Shown here: positions 6,869 to 14,485 of the stretch, in pieces
Layout of the letters: the number at the start of each line of letters is the position of its first letter
How positions within the stretch are numbered: position 1 is the first letter of the stretch
Assembly: GCA_031277355.1 (NCBI GenBank)
Contig: JAITMN010000178.1
Location: 1-14,485, forward strand
Direction of reading: 5' to 3'
From: Nevskiaceae bacterium
GTDB taxonomy: Bacteria; Pseudomonadota; Gammaproteobacteria; Steroidobacterales; Steroidobacteraceae
DNA length: 14,485 nt
Translations under genes and position numbers: made by a program
The notes under the pieces: generated by a model
Seen by the model: only the letters and a program-made list of their open reading frames with translations
Told to the model about the DNA's origin: nothing
Databases searched by the model: none

Positions 6869-9102
6869 GCCTGCTCAATGCGAACCAACAGTTCCAACTG
6901 ACGGCGAATCTTCCGGAAACGGCGCGCTTGGCTGCTACCCAGTGGTGGCAGCAGATCATCGAGGCGGCCTTCGTCGCGATCCAGAAATCGCAGTAGCGCC
7001 TCGATGAAATCGCTGGCCGTGATGTGGCTGGAATTGGCGCCGATGGATATACACAGCGCCTCGAAGAATGCCCGGATATCCTCAGGCAGCGGGCATAGCG
7101 CGTGCAGCGCATCGACATTTTCGGGCAGTCTCTGGCCCGCAGCCAACGCCTGCGCGACGGCAACGAGAATGGCTGAGCGCAGCGAATCGGGCAGATCGCA
7201 GGTCTTCCCTGCGGCCAGATCGTCGAGGGCGTCATCGGACCCTGGGGGCGGCGGAGAGCTGACGAAGGGAGCGGTCTCCATGCAAAAGTTCCGTCGAGGG
7301 CCTTCGGCTAATTCCGCAGACAAGCGCAAAAACATCGGACTCGGCAAGTCAAAGGACCGATGACGAGCTTGCCCCGCGCCGCCCCAACCTTCCGCGAGCA
7401 TGTGCGGCACGGCGATGGTGTCGGGCAGTCCTTGCACCTTGTCGGCATCGGCGCGCTGCGCCACCAGAACCAGACTGGTGTGAGCGCTGACGAGTTGGTA
7501 CTTCACGGCCAGATCGCGCGCAGCCTCTTCAGGCAGCGCCGACAGACGCCGCGCGGCGGCGAGTCGTGGCAATACATCGCCGACAGGCGGCGCGGCCAGC
7601 GGCAGCGTGAGCATGGCGTGCGCGTCGTTGCTGGCCTTGTTGCCAACTTCGTTGCCAATGATCGTGACGATCACCGGCGATGCGGGCCGTGTGCGAAATC
7701 CCGCAAGCAAATGAATGGTGTCGTTGGGAAACACGGCGGTGGGCAGTGGCGCAGTCCACTCCGGCGTCGTTGACCAGTCGATGTTTTCGATGCGGCGAGG
7801 CATGGAACGCAGACGGCCAAACATCCGCAGCATTGCCGGTTCCACCTGTTCACCGGCGGCAACGAAGTCGCAAGCCCCGCCGGTGTGTTCGCTCACCTTG
7901 CGCGCCAGCGCCTCGTTCGGCGCAGCGCCGATGGCGATGACGAACAGGCGATGACCGGAGCGTTTGGCAAGCGCGACGACGTCATCAACATTGTACACCT
8001 CGCCATCGGTAATCAACACCAGATCAGCCGCAGCGCCCTTGGGCACCGGGATCGCAAGCGTTGCCGTGATCGCTTCGGCCATGTTCGTGCCGCCCATGTC
8101 GGCGTTCATCCGTTGCACGATCCGCGTGACGGGCTTGATGGAATGTGCATCCCCCGGTTCCAGCCCTTCGGTGACGTGCTCCACGTCTGAGCCAAAGCGC
8201 GTGAGGCTGACGCGGTCGGTGTCATGCAGTCCAGCGAGCATCTGCACCAGCGCGCGTTTGGCCGCTTCGATGCTGTCGCCGGCCATCGAGCCGGAGCAGT
8301 CGAGCAGCAGTTTCAGCGTCAGCGGGCGATTGTCGGCTTCAGTGGCGGGCAGCGCGGCGCTGGCAAGGGCGACGAAGCCTTCGCCATCGGGCGCAATCAT
8401 CGTGCTGGCCGGCAGTTCAACGTGATCCACGATCAGCACGGCATCGCGGTCGAGCAGGCTTTCATTGCCGAGCGTTACGGTGAGACCGTTGGCGTTTGGC
8501 GTGGCCGTGATCGCATGAGAAGGGGAGGTGACGCGAGCCGCGTCGGTGATATCGGCAATGTCCACGCGCAGCGTGAATGGATATTCGATCAGCAGGTCTG
8601 CGCCGGGAATGGCCGGCCCTTGCAACTGCGCGTCGGCGGGATTGCCATAGCGCGGCGCGATCACCGTGGGCAGATTCAATCGCACCTGCGTGCGATGCGC
8701 GCGCAGCAGTTCCACATAGCGATAGCGCACCACCGCGTCTTCGCCGGGCTTGAGATTGGCCACGTTCACCGTGTACAGCCCATTGCCGTTATCCACCAGC
8801 AGCGCGGCGGAGTCGCCTTCGTCGATGGCGTTTTCGTACTTGCGTTCGGCTTGCTGGCGGCCAAAGGCGGTGGCGACGTGCTTCGTGCCGTTCAACTCCA
8901 TCTCGAAGGCCAGCAGCACGGCATGCAGCGGCGTGGGGAAGGTGTAGACGGTTTCGATCACGTGGCTCGATGTGTTGCGGTAATGCTGTTCGACGGTCAG
9001 TTCAAACAGCAGACCATTCAGACGGCCCGTGGCCGATACGCCGGTCAACGGAACACGTTCGCCTTCGATGGTGCGCAGGCAGGGGTGCGTTTCAATGCTC
9101 AT
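6856..9102 (-). CDS. VIT domain and von Willebrand factor A domain protein
   Basis: From the ATG at 9102 the product has 748 residues. The N-terminal ~125 residues are a VIT domain like that of inter-alpha-trypsin inhibitor heavy chains (VPLTGVSATGRLNGLLFELT, then YTFPTP, GRQQAERKYENAID and VNVANLKPGEDAVVRYRY). A vWA domain follows with a complete metal-ion-dependent adhesion site: DCSGS (Asp268, Ser270, Ser272), Thr339 in MGGTN and Asp366 in ITDGE. The C-terminal region has the usual helical block of the family (AARDLAVKYQLVSAHTSLVLVAQ) and a tail ending near FRKIRRQLELLVRIEQ. There is no signal peptide or membrane helix, so the protein appears cytoplasmic. AAGGA lies 9 bases before the ATG, and that ATG overlaps the MerR stop as ATGA, implying translational coupling. 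An upstream in-frame start (9183) would add a non-homologous, low-complexity N-terminus and was rejected. Family members are poorly characterised; protein binding through the metal site is expected. Confidence 0.92.
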   Translation of the reverse strand: MSIETHPCLRTIEGERVPLTGVSATGRLNGLLFELTVEQHYRNTSSHVIETVYTFPTPLHAVLLAFEMELNGTKHVATAFGRQQAERKYENAIDEGDSAALLVDNGNGLYTVNVANLKPGEDAVVRYRYVELLRAHRTQVRLNLPTVIAPRYGNPADAQLQGPAIPGADLLIEYPFTLRVDIADITDAARVTSPSHAITATPNANGLTVTLGNESLLDRDAVLIVDHVELPASTMIAPDGEGFVALASAALPATEADNRPLTLKLLLDCSGSMAGDSIEAAKRALVQMLAGLHDTDRVSLTRFGSDVEHVTEGLEPGDAHSIKPVTRIVQRMNADMGGTNMAEAITATLAIPVPKGAAADLVLITDGEVYNVDDVVALAKRSGHRLFVIAIGAAPNEALARKVSEHTGGACDFVAAGEQVEPAMLRMFGRLRSMPRRIENIDWSTTPEWTAPLPTAVFPNDTIHLLAGFRTRPASPVIVTIIGNEVGNKASNDAHAMLTLPLAAPPVGDVLPRLAAARRLSALPEEAARDLAVKYQLVSAHTSLVLVAQRADADKVQGLPDTIAVPHMLAEGWGGAGQARHRSFDLPSPMFLRLSAELAEGPRRNFCMETAPFVSSPPPPGSDDALDDLAAGKTCDLPDSLRSAILVAVAQALAAGQRLPENVDALHALCPLPEDIRAFFEALCISIGANSSHITASDFIEALLRFLDRDEGRLDDLLPPLGSSQARRFRKIRRQLELLVRIEQAATP

Positions 9103-9578
9103 GAAGAAGAATCCTTGTCGGTTGAAGCCCGCGCGTCGGTTGCATCCTCGCGGCGGGAGAGTTGTTGCAGGTGGCGTTGCCACACATCGAGCACATCGCG
9201 CGCCAGTGCGCGCACCTGCTGGCTCGAAAGGTTGGCGATGCCGGGGTCGATGGTCAGCGCAAGGCCGGGGGCCAGATGCACCTGGCTTTGGACGCAGATC
9301 GTGCCGGGGGCAGGGCCGGCGTGCGGCGCAGGCTCAGGCCCGTCCAGCAGCCGGGCGATCTGATCCAGCGAATGACCCTGCTCGGTGAGTTCACGGATGC
9401 GCAGCAACCGGGAAAGGTGCTGCCAGCCGTAATGCGCCGCGCGAGTCTCGCCCACGGGACGGTCCACCAGCCCAAGCTGGATGTAGTACCGGATGGTGCG
9501 TCGCGGCAGGCCGCTGAGGGCGGCCAGTTCGTCGGCGGACCAGGTTTGGTCCCTTGAAGGAGGGTCTTGCGGGTGCAT
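9099..9578 (-). CDS. MerR family transcriptional regulator
   Basis: This is a 159-residue regulator. Residues ~13-79 form the MerR winged helix (WSADELAALSGLPRRTIRYY, then a GLV wing and a second helical pair ending in SLDQIARLLDG). The remainder is an effector/dimerisation region with one lone Cys (ICVQ) and no Cys cluster, so a metal sensor is unlikely. The tail is hydrophilic (TDARASTDKDSSS). The stop overlaps the ATG of the VIT-vWA gene, making that gene its direct cotranscribed partner and a likely functional target. No Shine-Dalgarno motif precedes the ATG, and only six bases separate it from the dyad at 9585-9623. A -10-like TAAATA (9588-9583 on the - strand) would place the transcript start at or next to the ATG, so the mRNA may be leaderless. 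The start and the inducing signal remain uncertain. Confidence 0.9.
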   Translation of the reverse strand: MHPQDPPSRDQTWSADELAALSGLPRRTIRYYIQLGLVDRPVGETRAAHYGWQHLSRLLRIRELTEQGHSLDQIARLLDGPEPAPHAGPAPGTICVQSQVHLAPGLALTIDPGIANLSSQQVRALARDVLDVWQRHLQQLSRREDATDARASTDKDSSS

Positions 9579-9584
9579 GGCGTA

Positions 9585-9623
9585 TTTATGCCACTAATTA
9601 CTGTCGTAATAAAGTGGCATAAA
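9585..9623 (-). promoter_or_regulatory. Long dyad at the MerR start, probable operator/promoter
   Basis: TTTATGCCACT (9585-9595) and its perfect reverse complement AGTGGCATAAA (9613-9623) flank 17 bases. Inside them a second inverted repeat, ATTAC (9597-9601) and GTAAT (9606-9610), shares almost the same centre. On the - strand, TTTATT and TAAATA within the dyad are 19 bases apart, the long spacing typical of MerR-regulated promoters. The upstream neighbour is the 3' end of the Omp85 gene on the same strand, so the element can serve only the MerR/VIT-vWA unit. Binding by the MerR protein itself is the natural inference. Confidence 0.7.
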
Positions 9624-9657
9624 TGGCAGCGATGTCATTGCCGCCGATCTGAAGCCG

Positions 9658-9677
9658 CCCCCTGCGCCAACCGGGGG
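9658..9677 (-). terminator. Weak GC hairpin after the Omp85 gene
   Basis: CCCCC (9658-9662) and GGGGG (9673-9677) can pair across a 10-base loop, 10 bases beyond the stop codon of the Omp85 gene (which reads leftwards). There is no U-run. It could help end that transcript before the MerR promoter, but the evidence is thin. Confidence 0.25.
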
Positions 9678-9687
9678 TGATCGATCC

Positions 9688-11316
9688 TCAAAACCGTTGC
9701 TTGGTCTCCAGCAGCAATTGCACCTTGCTGATCGACGGATCACCGTCGAGCGGGAAGGCCAGATCGACGTGGATGATGTTGCCCAGTCCCGAACGGCTGT
9801 TGCCGATGCGCAGACCGATGCCGATGTCCTTGAGCCAGCCCTGGCTCGGCGTGTTGACCGGGGTCGAACCCCAGGTGCGGCCGATGTCGAAGAACATCGC
9901 GCCGCCGATGCGGAACAGCCGCAGCGGATACCAGTTGGTGAAGTAGCGTTCTTCCATCGTCAGCAGCGCGCTCGACTGCCCGCCCTGGTAGCGCAGCGGA
10001 TAACCGCGCAGGCCGTTGTCGCCGCCCAGCAGAATGGGGTTGTCCAGATCAAGGTTGTGGCCCGCCGCTGTGGTCAGCGTGGCGAAGAACAGGCGTTGCT
10101 CCGACTGCCTGTTGTAGTAACGCACATCCGCACCGAGCACGGTGTTGCGCAGCGTGCCGTTTTCCAGCCGGCCGTTGAGACTGCTGCTCACGATCAGCGT
10201 CGAGCTTTCGGACTGACCAAAGCCACGGCCGGCGGTGGCCGAGAACAGCAGCGCGCTGCGATCCGAGCCCAGCGCCGAGTCTGCCCAGCCCAGCCGTGCG
10301 CTGAGGCGCGTGCCGAGATAGAAGTCTTCGGTGCGCCCGATCTGGTCGTGATTGCGATAGCGGGCGAAGTCGTCCTGAATCAACTCGAAGCCGATCCACG
10401 GATACAGCAGCTTGCGATCCTCCGGCAGCAGCGTGGGGGCGGCTCCGCCGGGGGCGGCGCTGAACTGCCGTTCGTCGTAGGTGAGGCCCGTGGTCCAGCG
10501 CCGTGCCCAGCCGTCGTCGAGGCCGCGCGACCCGCCCCAGTAGGCTTGGCTGAATTTCTGGCGCTCGCGAAACTGGGCGACGGTTTGTCCCAGGTCGTAG
10601 AAGGATTCGATACGGTCGTCGTCGAGCGCCGATACGCCTGCGGCCCAGCGGGTGTCGAGCGCATAGAACGGGCGATCGAGCCAGAAGCTGCGCTGATAGC
10701 CGTCGCTGTTGTTGGCGTACCGGACGTCCAGATCGGCCCAGGTGCCCAGCAGATGCGGGTCCCTGAAGCGCAGCAGCGTGGTGTCGCGATCGATGCCGGT
10801 TTTCCGCGACAGCGACAGCTCGCTGCCGGTGCCGAGGATGTTCTGTTCCTCGATCTCGAAGCCATAGGTGTTCTTGCCGCCACGACGACCGAAGGAGACG
10901 CCGGGGTTGAGCGTCCAGACATCGCGCGTGACCACGGCGATATCCACCTTGCCGTCGTGGTACGCCACCGGTGTCACCGAGGCGTCAAACAGAAAGCGAT
11001 TGCGGCGCAGGATGCGTTCGGATTCGATCAGCAGCCGCTGCGAGAAGCGATCACCGCTCTTGAACAGCAACTGCTGCTCGATCACATGGGGCTGGGTCTT
11101 GATGTGCAGCCGGTTGGCGAGCCGGTACAGCCCGTTGTTCTCTTCCGGGGTGTCGGTGTCGAAGATGTTCTGCGGATCGATGATGATCTGGCCGATCACC
11201 GCGCCGGATTGCTCCAACTGCGCGGCATCGGGAATTTGCGCAGCCGAGGCAAGGCAATACGACAGCATCAGCAGCAGTGCGAGGCCGCTTCGTCGAGCAC
11301 AGCAAGATCGCGGCAC
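9688..11316 (-). CDS. Omp85/BamA-superfamily outer membrane protein with one POTRA domain
   Basis: This is an outer-membrane barrel of the Omp85 superfamily (the BamA/TamA-type 'surface antigen' group). With the GTG at 11316 as start (542 residues) it begins MPRSCC, followed by a signal peptide core (SGLALLLMLSYCLASAA). A TTG at 11340 gives eight more residues; the GTG is preferred because GGCGGGGA stands just ahead of it. One POTRA-like region lies at about residues 40-135 (IGQIIIDPQNIFDTD, then LLFKSGDRFSQRLLIESERI and VDIAVVTRDVWTL). The rest is amphipathic barrel strands. The Omp85 signature GGDNGLRGYP is present near residues 430-440, and the last residue is Phe (KQRF), the usual recognition signal for barrel insertion. 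A single POTRA separates it from BamA (five) and TamA (three). The substrate is unknown. It lies directly downstream of a lipoprotein gene on the same strand, probably in one transcript. Confidence 0.92.
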   Translation of the reverse strand: MPRSCCARRSGLALLLMLSYCLASAAQIPDAAQLEQSGAVIGQIIIDPQNIFDTDTPEENNGLYRLANRLHIKTQPHVIEQQLLFKSGDRFSQRLLIESERILRRNRFLFDASVTPVAYHDGKVDIAVVTRDVWTLNPGVSFGRRGGKNTYGFEIEEQNILGTGSELSLSRKTGIDRDTTLLRFRDPHLLGTWADLDVRYANNSDGYQRSFWLDRPFYALDTRWAAGVSALDDDRIESFYDLGQTVAQFRERQKFSQAYWGGSRGLDDGWARRWTTGLTYDERQFSAAPGGAAPTLLPEDRKLLYPWIGFELIQDDFARYRNHDQIGRTEDFYLGTRLSARLGWADSALGSDRSALLFSATAGRGFGQSESSTLIVSSSLNGRLENGTLRNTVLGADVRYYNRQSEQRLFFATLTTAAGHNLDLDNPILLGGDNGLRGYPLRYQGGQSSALLTMEERYFTNWYPLRLFRIGGAMFFDIGRTWGSTPVNTPSQGWLKDIGIGLRIGNSRSGLGNIIHVDLAFPLDGDPSISKVQLLLETKQRF

Positions 11317-11372
11317 CGTGTCCCCGCCCGTGAGTTTCAATCGTCACGGTTGGACGCGGTGCGCGCCGTGGA

Positions 11373-12497
11373 TCAATCGCTGCGCTGCGGCCGTGGGAAC
11401 CACGCAATGCGATCGCCCCTGAACGGCCCGACCCAGATGTTGTCGTCCACCTCGATCGCGCTGCTCACGCCCTGAAACGGCGCTGTGCCATCCACCTCGC
11501 GCAGCTTCGTGATCGCCAGCGTATCCGGATCGGCCACCGCCACCGTCCAGCCATCGAGGTTTTCCGGCCCTTCACGGCGTGGCACGAACTTCTGGCCGGC
11601 CACGAGCAGTTTGCCGTCGCGCGTCCAGCGCAGATTGTCCGGCGCGAAATCCACCGGCACGCTGCGGCGGGTCACCGTGTTGCCGCTGCGCTCGAAGCGC
11701 ACCAGATCGCGCGTGCCCCACGCGGCCACATACATCACGCGGCCGCCATCGGCCAGCAAAATGCCATTGGCGCCCGACAACTCCGTGCCGGCAATCGGCG
11801 TCACCGCCTGACCCGGATGCCATTCGAGCAGCCCGCCGGTGATCTCGCGGTCGAACACCGCGCCGATGCCGCCCTTGCTCGGCACGTAGAACAGCGTGGC
11901 GATGAAGCCGCCGTCGGGCAGCGAGTCGAGCGAATTGATCGACGTGTCGGGCGGCATCAGCACGCAGCCCTGCCAGGTGAGCGCGGGTTTGTCGCCGGCG
12001 GTGTTCAGATGGAAAAACTCCACGGCTTCGCGGCCACCGTGATTGACGACGAGAAACTCCTTGCCATCGCCGTTCTGCGCGACGCGCAGCGCGATGCCAT
12101 GCGCGTTGAACACGGCCGGATCGGGGGGCGTCGTGCAGTCGGCAAAGCGCGCGGCGTCGTGCGCGACGCGGGCATCGGCCTTCGGGAACAGCACTTCGGC
12201 CTGATGCGCCTGCGAGTCGATCAGTACCAGCGTGCCGGGACGATTTTCCCCGCCCAGTCCGCTGCCCAGCAGCCAGCGGCTCTCGTCGATGCGCAGCAGG
12301 TCTTCCACGGCTTCCAACCCGCAGATGTACTGCATGTCGCCGTTGGGTTCGCAGCCGGCAGCGGCCGGTGGCGCGGCCGATTGCGCCGCCGGAGCGCTGC
12401 CCTGTCCGCCGCCCGAACAGGCTGCGAGCGCCACGCCCGCACCCAGCATCGCGCCGCCGATTCGCAATAAGCCATCGAGCCGGTTTTTCACACGCAT
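11373..12497 (-). CDS. Lipoprotein, SMP-30/paraoxonase-like beta-propeller
   Basis: From the ATG at 12497 (374 residues) this protein has a lipoprotein signal with lipobox LAAC (Cys27), Ser at +2 (outer membrane), then a Gly/Ala/Pro-rich linker. The start is backed by GGGGAG eight bases upstream; a GTG directly before the ATG (12500) is the alternative. The body shows repeated strand patterns of a propeller, with motifs like the arylesterase/SMP-30/strictosidine-synthase superfamily: FNAHGIALR with FLVVNHGGREAVEFF, SINSLDSLPDGGFIATLF, SGANGILLADGGRVMYVAAW and FAPDNLRWTRDGKLLVAG. The polar residues of these blocks (His, Asn, Asp) are those that hold the calcium ion in such enzymes, so a lactonase/esterase activity is plausible but unproven. 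It may instead be a non-enzymatic partner of the Omp85 barrel that follows 56 bases later. The superfamily call is fairly safe; the activity is not. Confidence 0.8.
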   Translation of the reverse strand: MRVKNRLDGLLRIGGAMLGAGVALAACSGGGQGSAPAAQSAAPPAAAGCEPNGDMQYICGLEAVEDLLRIDESRWLLGSGLGGENRPGTLVLIDSQAHQAEVLFPKADARVAHDAARFADCTTPPDPAVFNAHGIALRVAQNGDGKEFLVVNHGGREAVEFFHLNTAGDKPALTWQGCVLMPPDTSINSLDSLPDGGFIATLFYVPSKGGIGAVFDREITGGLLEWHPGQAVTPIAGTELSGANGILLADGGRVMYVAAWGTRDLVRFERSGNTVTRRSVPVDFAPDNLRWTRDGKLLVAGQKFVPRREGPENLDGWTVAVADPDTLAITKLREVDGTAPFQGVSSAIEVDDNIWVGPFRGDRIAWFPRPQRSD

Positions 12498-12529
12498 CAC
12501 GCCATCTCCCCGAAGATTCTTGTCGCCGA

Positions 12530-12558
12530 AAAATAGACCGCAGCCGCGTAGCAGTCTA
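12530..12558 (-). promoter_or_regulatory. Possible sigma-70 promoter of the propeller lipoprotein gene
   Basis: On the - strand, TAGACT (12558-12553) and TATTTT (12535-12530) each match 4 of 6 consensus bases of -35 and -10 and are separated by exactly 17 bases. The start of transcription would fall near 12523, leaving a leader of about 25 bases with GGGGAG close to the ATG. This is a pattern match only. Confidence 0.4.
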
Positions 12559-12614
12559 GGCTAGTGGGTGGGAAAGTCACTCCCGAAGCCTGCATCAAGA
12601 TCAGGACGGCGCAC

Positions 12615-14485
12615 ATGGATGGACGCAGAGAAACATCGCAATGGCCAGAGCTTTTCAAGACCGTGGGAGGCCCTGTCGGGGCGTTGCTCACGTTCACCGC
12701 AGCCTATGCGGTGCTGGTCGCCGCCGGATTGTTGCTGAAGGAACAGCCCAGTGATCTGACGATTGTCTGGCCCGCGGCGGGCCTGTTGATGTTCGTGCTG
12801 TGGTTCACGCGGCTGTCGCTGTGGCCGGTCATCATCGGCTTGCAGTGCGTGGTCGAGTGGTCGCTGTCTTATGTGATTCCGGGCGGAGTCGCCACGAGTT
12901 GGGGGCTGCTGCTGATCGCAGCCAATGCCGTGGGCGCAGTGGTCGCGGCGATGCTGTTGCGGCGCTGGCTCGCCGCGCCGCAACGATTCCGCGTGCGGCG
13001 CACGTTGCAATTCATCGGCGCCAGCGCCATCGGCATGCTGGTCGGCGCATTGGTGGGCGCGTTCGGCGCGATGCAGTGGACGCCCGAGCACGACTATGTG
13101 CGTGAGTTGCAGCTTTGGTGGGCAGGCAGTTGGCTGGGCGCGTTGACCATCGTGCCGGTGGCGTATTCCTGGGTCGGGCCGCTGCGCAAGCTCTACGAAC
13201 GACAGACGCTGAAATCCGCGCCGGAGTTGTTGCTGATCGCGGCGATATTGCTGGCGGCCACGGTGTGGGTGTTTCTCACGCCGGTCGACAACATCGCGTC
13301 GATTCTGCAAATGCCGGTGATCCTCGCCGCCGTGCTGACGGTGGCTGCATTTCGTTTGCCGCAGCGCTGGTCCCGGTTGCTCGCCGCCGCCACGATCTTT
13401 GTCGCTGCCGGTATCACGGCCTATGGCGTGGGGCCTTATACCGCAGGCGATCCGTTCGAGCAGTTGATCGAATTGCAGACCTTCCTCGCCACGTTGATGT
13501 TGACCGCCGCATTGCTGGGCACCGCCGTTGCCGATCTGCACATGGCGCTACAGCAGTTGGGCGACAGCGAGGAGCGCTATCGCAACTTCGTTCAGCACAG
13601 CAATGAAGCGGTGTGGCGCATCGAACTGGATAAACCCATGCCCACGGCAATGCCGCTGGAAGCGCAGCTTGATTGGCTGCACAGCCATGCCTACGTCGCC
13701 GAGTGCAATGTGGCCTTCAGCCGGTTGGAGCGATCCGACGCCAAGCCGCCGCTGGCGTGGAAATCCGATGTGCCCTGGCATGCGATCTACCGGCAACATC
13801 TGGAACAGGCCGCGTTGCAGCGCTATTCGATGGACGGACTGCAATTCACCGTCGATATCGAAGCGCGCACGCATACCTTTCTGACGGCGTTCCCCGGGTT
13901 CGTGGAAGCCGGATGCCTGCAACGTGTCTGGGGTGTGGCGCGCGACGTCACCGACCTGATCGACTTGCAGGCGCGCTTGCAGCGTGAGCAGGACCGGCTG
14001 CGCGTCTACGCGCGGCAGTTGGTGAACGCGGAGGAAAAAGCGCGTCGTGCGGCGGCGGTGGACCTGCACGATGGCATCGGTCAGTCGCTGGTGACGATGA
14101 GCATGACGCTGGAAGCCGCGCGCACGCAGTCGCAGCCGCCGGTGCGATTGCTGCTCGATGACGTGCGTGCGTTGCTGCGCGATGTGCAGGAGCGCACGCG
14201 CAACATGATCGCCGATCTGTCGCCGCCGGGGTTGTATGAGCTGGGTCTGGAACCGGCGCTGCAATGGCTGGCCGTGTATGTGCGCATGCACGATTGGTTG
14301 CAGGTGGAACTGGATGCGCGACTGCGCGAGGACGCCATCCCGATTGAAATGCGCGTGCTGGTGTTCAAGCTGGTGCGCGAACTGCTGCGCAATGTGGCCA
14401 AGCACGCCGGCGTCAGCGCCGCGCGTGTGCAGGTGCGCGGGGATCGCGAGCGCATCAGCGTGGAAGTGCGCGATGAGGGCAAGGG
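12615..14485 (+). CDS. MASE1-PAS sensor histidine kinase, HisKA_3 type (3' end outside the window)
   Basis: The frame runs from the ATG at 12615 (AGGA at 12603-12606, eight bases upstream) to the right edge without a stop, giving ~623 residues. The N-terminal ~310 residues are hydrophobic, with about eight membrane helices and the MASE1-like motif LTIVWPAAGLLMFVLW near the start. A PAS domain follows (SEERYRNFVQHSNEAVWRIE, from about residue 318) up to ~430. A coiled linker leads to the phosphoacceptor box of NarL-type kinases (DLHDGIGQSL, His485) and then to the HATPase region with its N box (ELLRNVAKHA, Asn593). The window ends in the G1 box (VRDEGKG). It would sense a signal through the membrane domain and phosphorylate a LuxR/NarL-type response regulator. 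No regulator gene is within the window; it may lie just beyond the right edge. The gene diverges from the propeller lipoprotein over ~117 bases. Confidence 0.93.
   Translation, partial: MDGRRETSQWPELFKTVGGPVGALLTFTAAYAVLVAAGLLLKEQPSDLTIVWPAAGLLMFVLWFTRLSLWPVIIGLQCVVEWSLSYVIPGGVATSWGLLLIAANAVGAVVAAMLLRRWLAAPQRFRVRRTLQFIGASAIGMLVGALVGAFGAMQWTPEHDYVRELQLWWAGSWLGALTIVPVAYSWVGPLRKLYERQTLKSAPELLLIAAILLAATVWVFLTPVDNIASILQMPVILAAVLTVAAFRLPQRWSRLLAAATIFVAAGITAYGVGPYTAGDPFEQLIELQTFLATLMLTAALLGTAVADLHMALQQLGDSEERYRNFVQHSNEAVWRIELDKPMPTAMPLEAQLDWLHSHAYVAECNVAFSRLERSDAKPPLAWKSDVPWHAIYRQHLEQAALQRYSMDGLQFTVDIEARTHTFLTAFPGFVEAGCLQRVWGVARDVTDLIDLQARLQREQDRLRVYARQLVNAEEKARRAAAVDLHDGIGQSLVTMSMTLEAARTQSQPPVRLLLDDVRALLRDVQERTRNMIADLSPPGLYELGLEPALQWLAVYVRMHDWLQVELDARLREDAIPIEMRVLVFKLVRELLRNVAKHAGVSAARVQVRGDRERISVEVRDEGK

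Noticed and set aside
9103..9183. N-terminal extension of the VIT-vWA protein
   Set aside because: These 27 residues lie entirely within the MerR frame and do not look like part of a VIT domain; the ATG at 9102 has AAGGA at good spacing and overlaps the MerR stop as ATGA.
8224..9363. 379-codon open frame antisense to the VIT-vWA and MerR genes
   Set aside because: It spans two well-supported sense genes and shows only the His/Arg/Gly-rich composition typical of shadow frames.
9697..11475. 592-codon open frame antisense to the Omp85 gene
   Set aside because: It mirrors the real gene at high GC content, has no ribosome site or domain pattern, and is rich in Ala, Val, Gln and Arg. The sense frame has a signal peptide, POTRA and barrel signatures.
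12561..14405. Open frames of 326 and 285 codons antisense to the sensor kinase (12561-13541 and 13548-14405)
   Set aside because: They are His/Gln/Arg-rich shadows. The + strand frame from 12615 encodes MASE1, PAS, HisKA_3 and HATPase motifs without a break.
1..14485. tRNA, rRNA, CRISPR array, insertion sequence or prophage signatures
   Set aside because: I looked for cloverleaf ends, regularly spaced repeats, terminal inverted repeats with a transposase, and integrase or capsid-type proteins; none was seen, and no gap between genes exceeds about 160 bases.

Overview
The window is about 14.5 kb of GC-rich, densely coding bacterial chromosome. It holds eleven protein genes and no RNA gene, insertion sequence, CRISPR array or prophage signature that I can see. 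Outer-membrane lipoproteins, an Omp85-type barrel ending in phenylalanine and a MASE1 sensor kinase point to a Gram-negative proteobacterium. The overall flavour is that of a Gammaproteobacterium near Xanthomonadales/Nevskiales, but this is an impression and not a taxonomic call.

Layout. (1) Positions 1-3287, + strand: a tight three-gene run made of the 3' end of a larger protein of unknown function, an eight-helix membrane protein with a soluble C-terminal domain, and a small two-helix membrane protein. I cannot assign any of the three to a named family. (2) Positions 3295-5616: a secreted protein of unknown function on the - strand, whose 3' end meets the previous run almost end to end, and a divergently read lipoprotein dipeptidase of peptidase family M19. 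(3) Positions 5716-6840: a lone Fic-family AMPylase-type gene preceded by an AT-rich palindromic element. (4) Positions 6856-9623, - strand: a MerR-type regulator overlapping by 4 bases a large VIT/von Willebrand A protein, with a long dyad at the regulator's start. A hairpin closes the convergent junction with the Fic gene. (5) Positions 9688-12497, - strand: a lipoprotein that looks like a six-bladed propeller (SMP-30/paraoxonase-like), followed by an Omp85-family outer-membrane barrel with one POTRA domain. (6) Positions 12615-14485, + strand: a MASE1-PAS-HisKA_3 histidine kinase cut off by the right edge inside its ATPase domain.

How the genes may work together. Most units are ordinary envelope or regulatory genes sitting side by side and do not form one obvious pathway. 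Three pairings suggest cooperation: the unknown trio at the left (spacing and coupling), MerR with VIT-vWA (ATGA overlap, shared operator), and the propeller lipoprotein with the Omp85 barrel (same strand, short gap, both predicted at the outer membrane). The best candidate for an undescribed system is the left-hand trio, but the window shows only part of it and gives no direct clue to its function.
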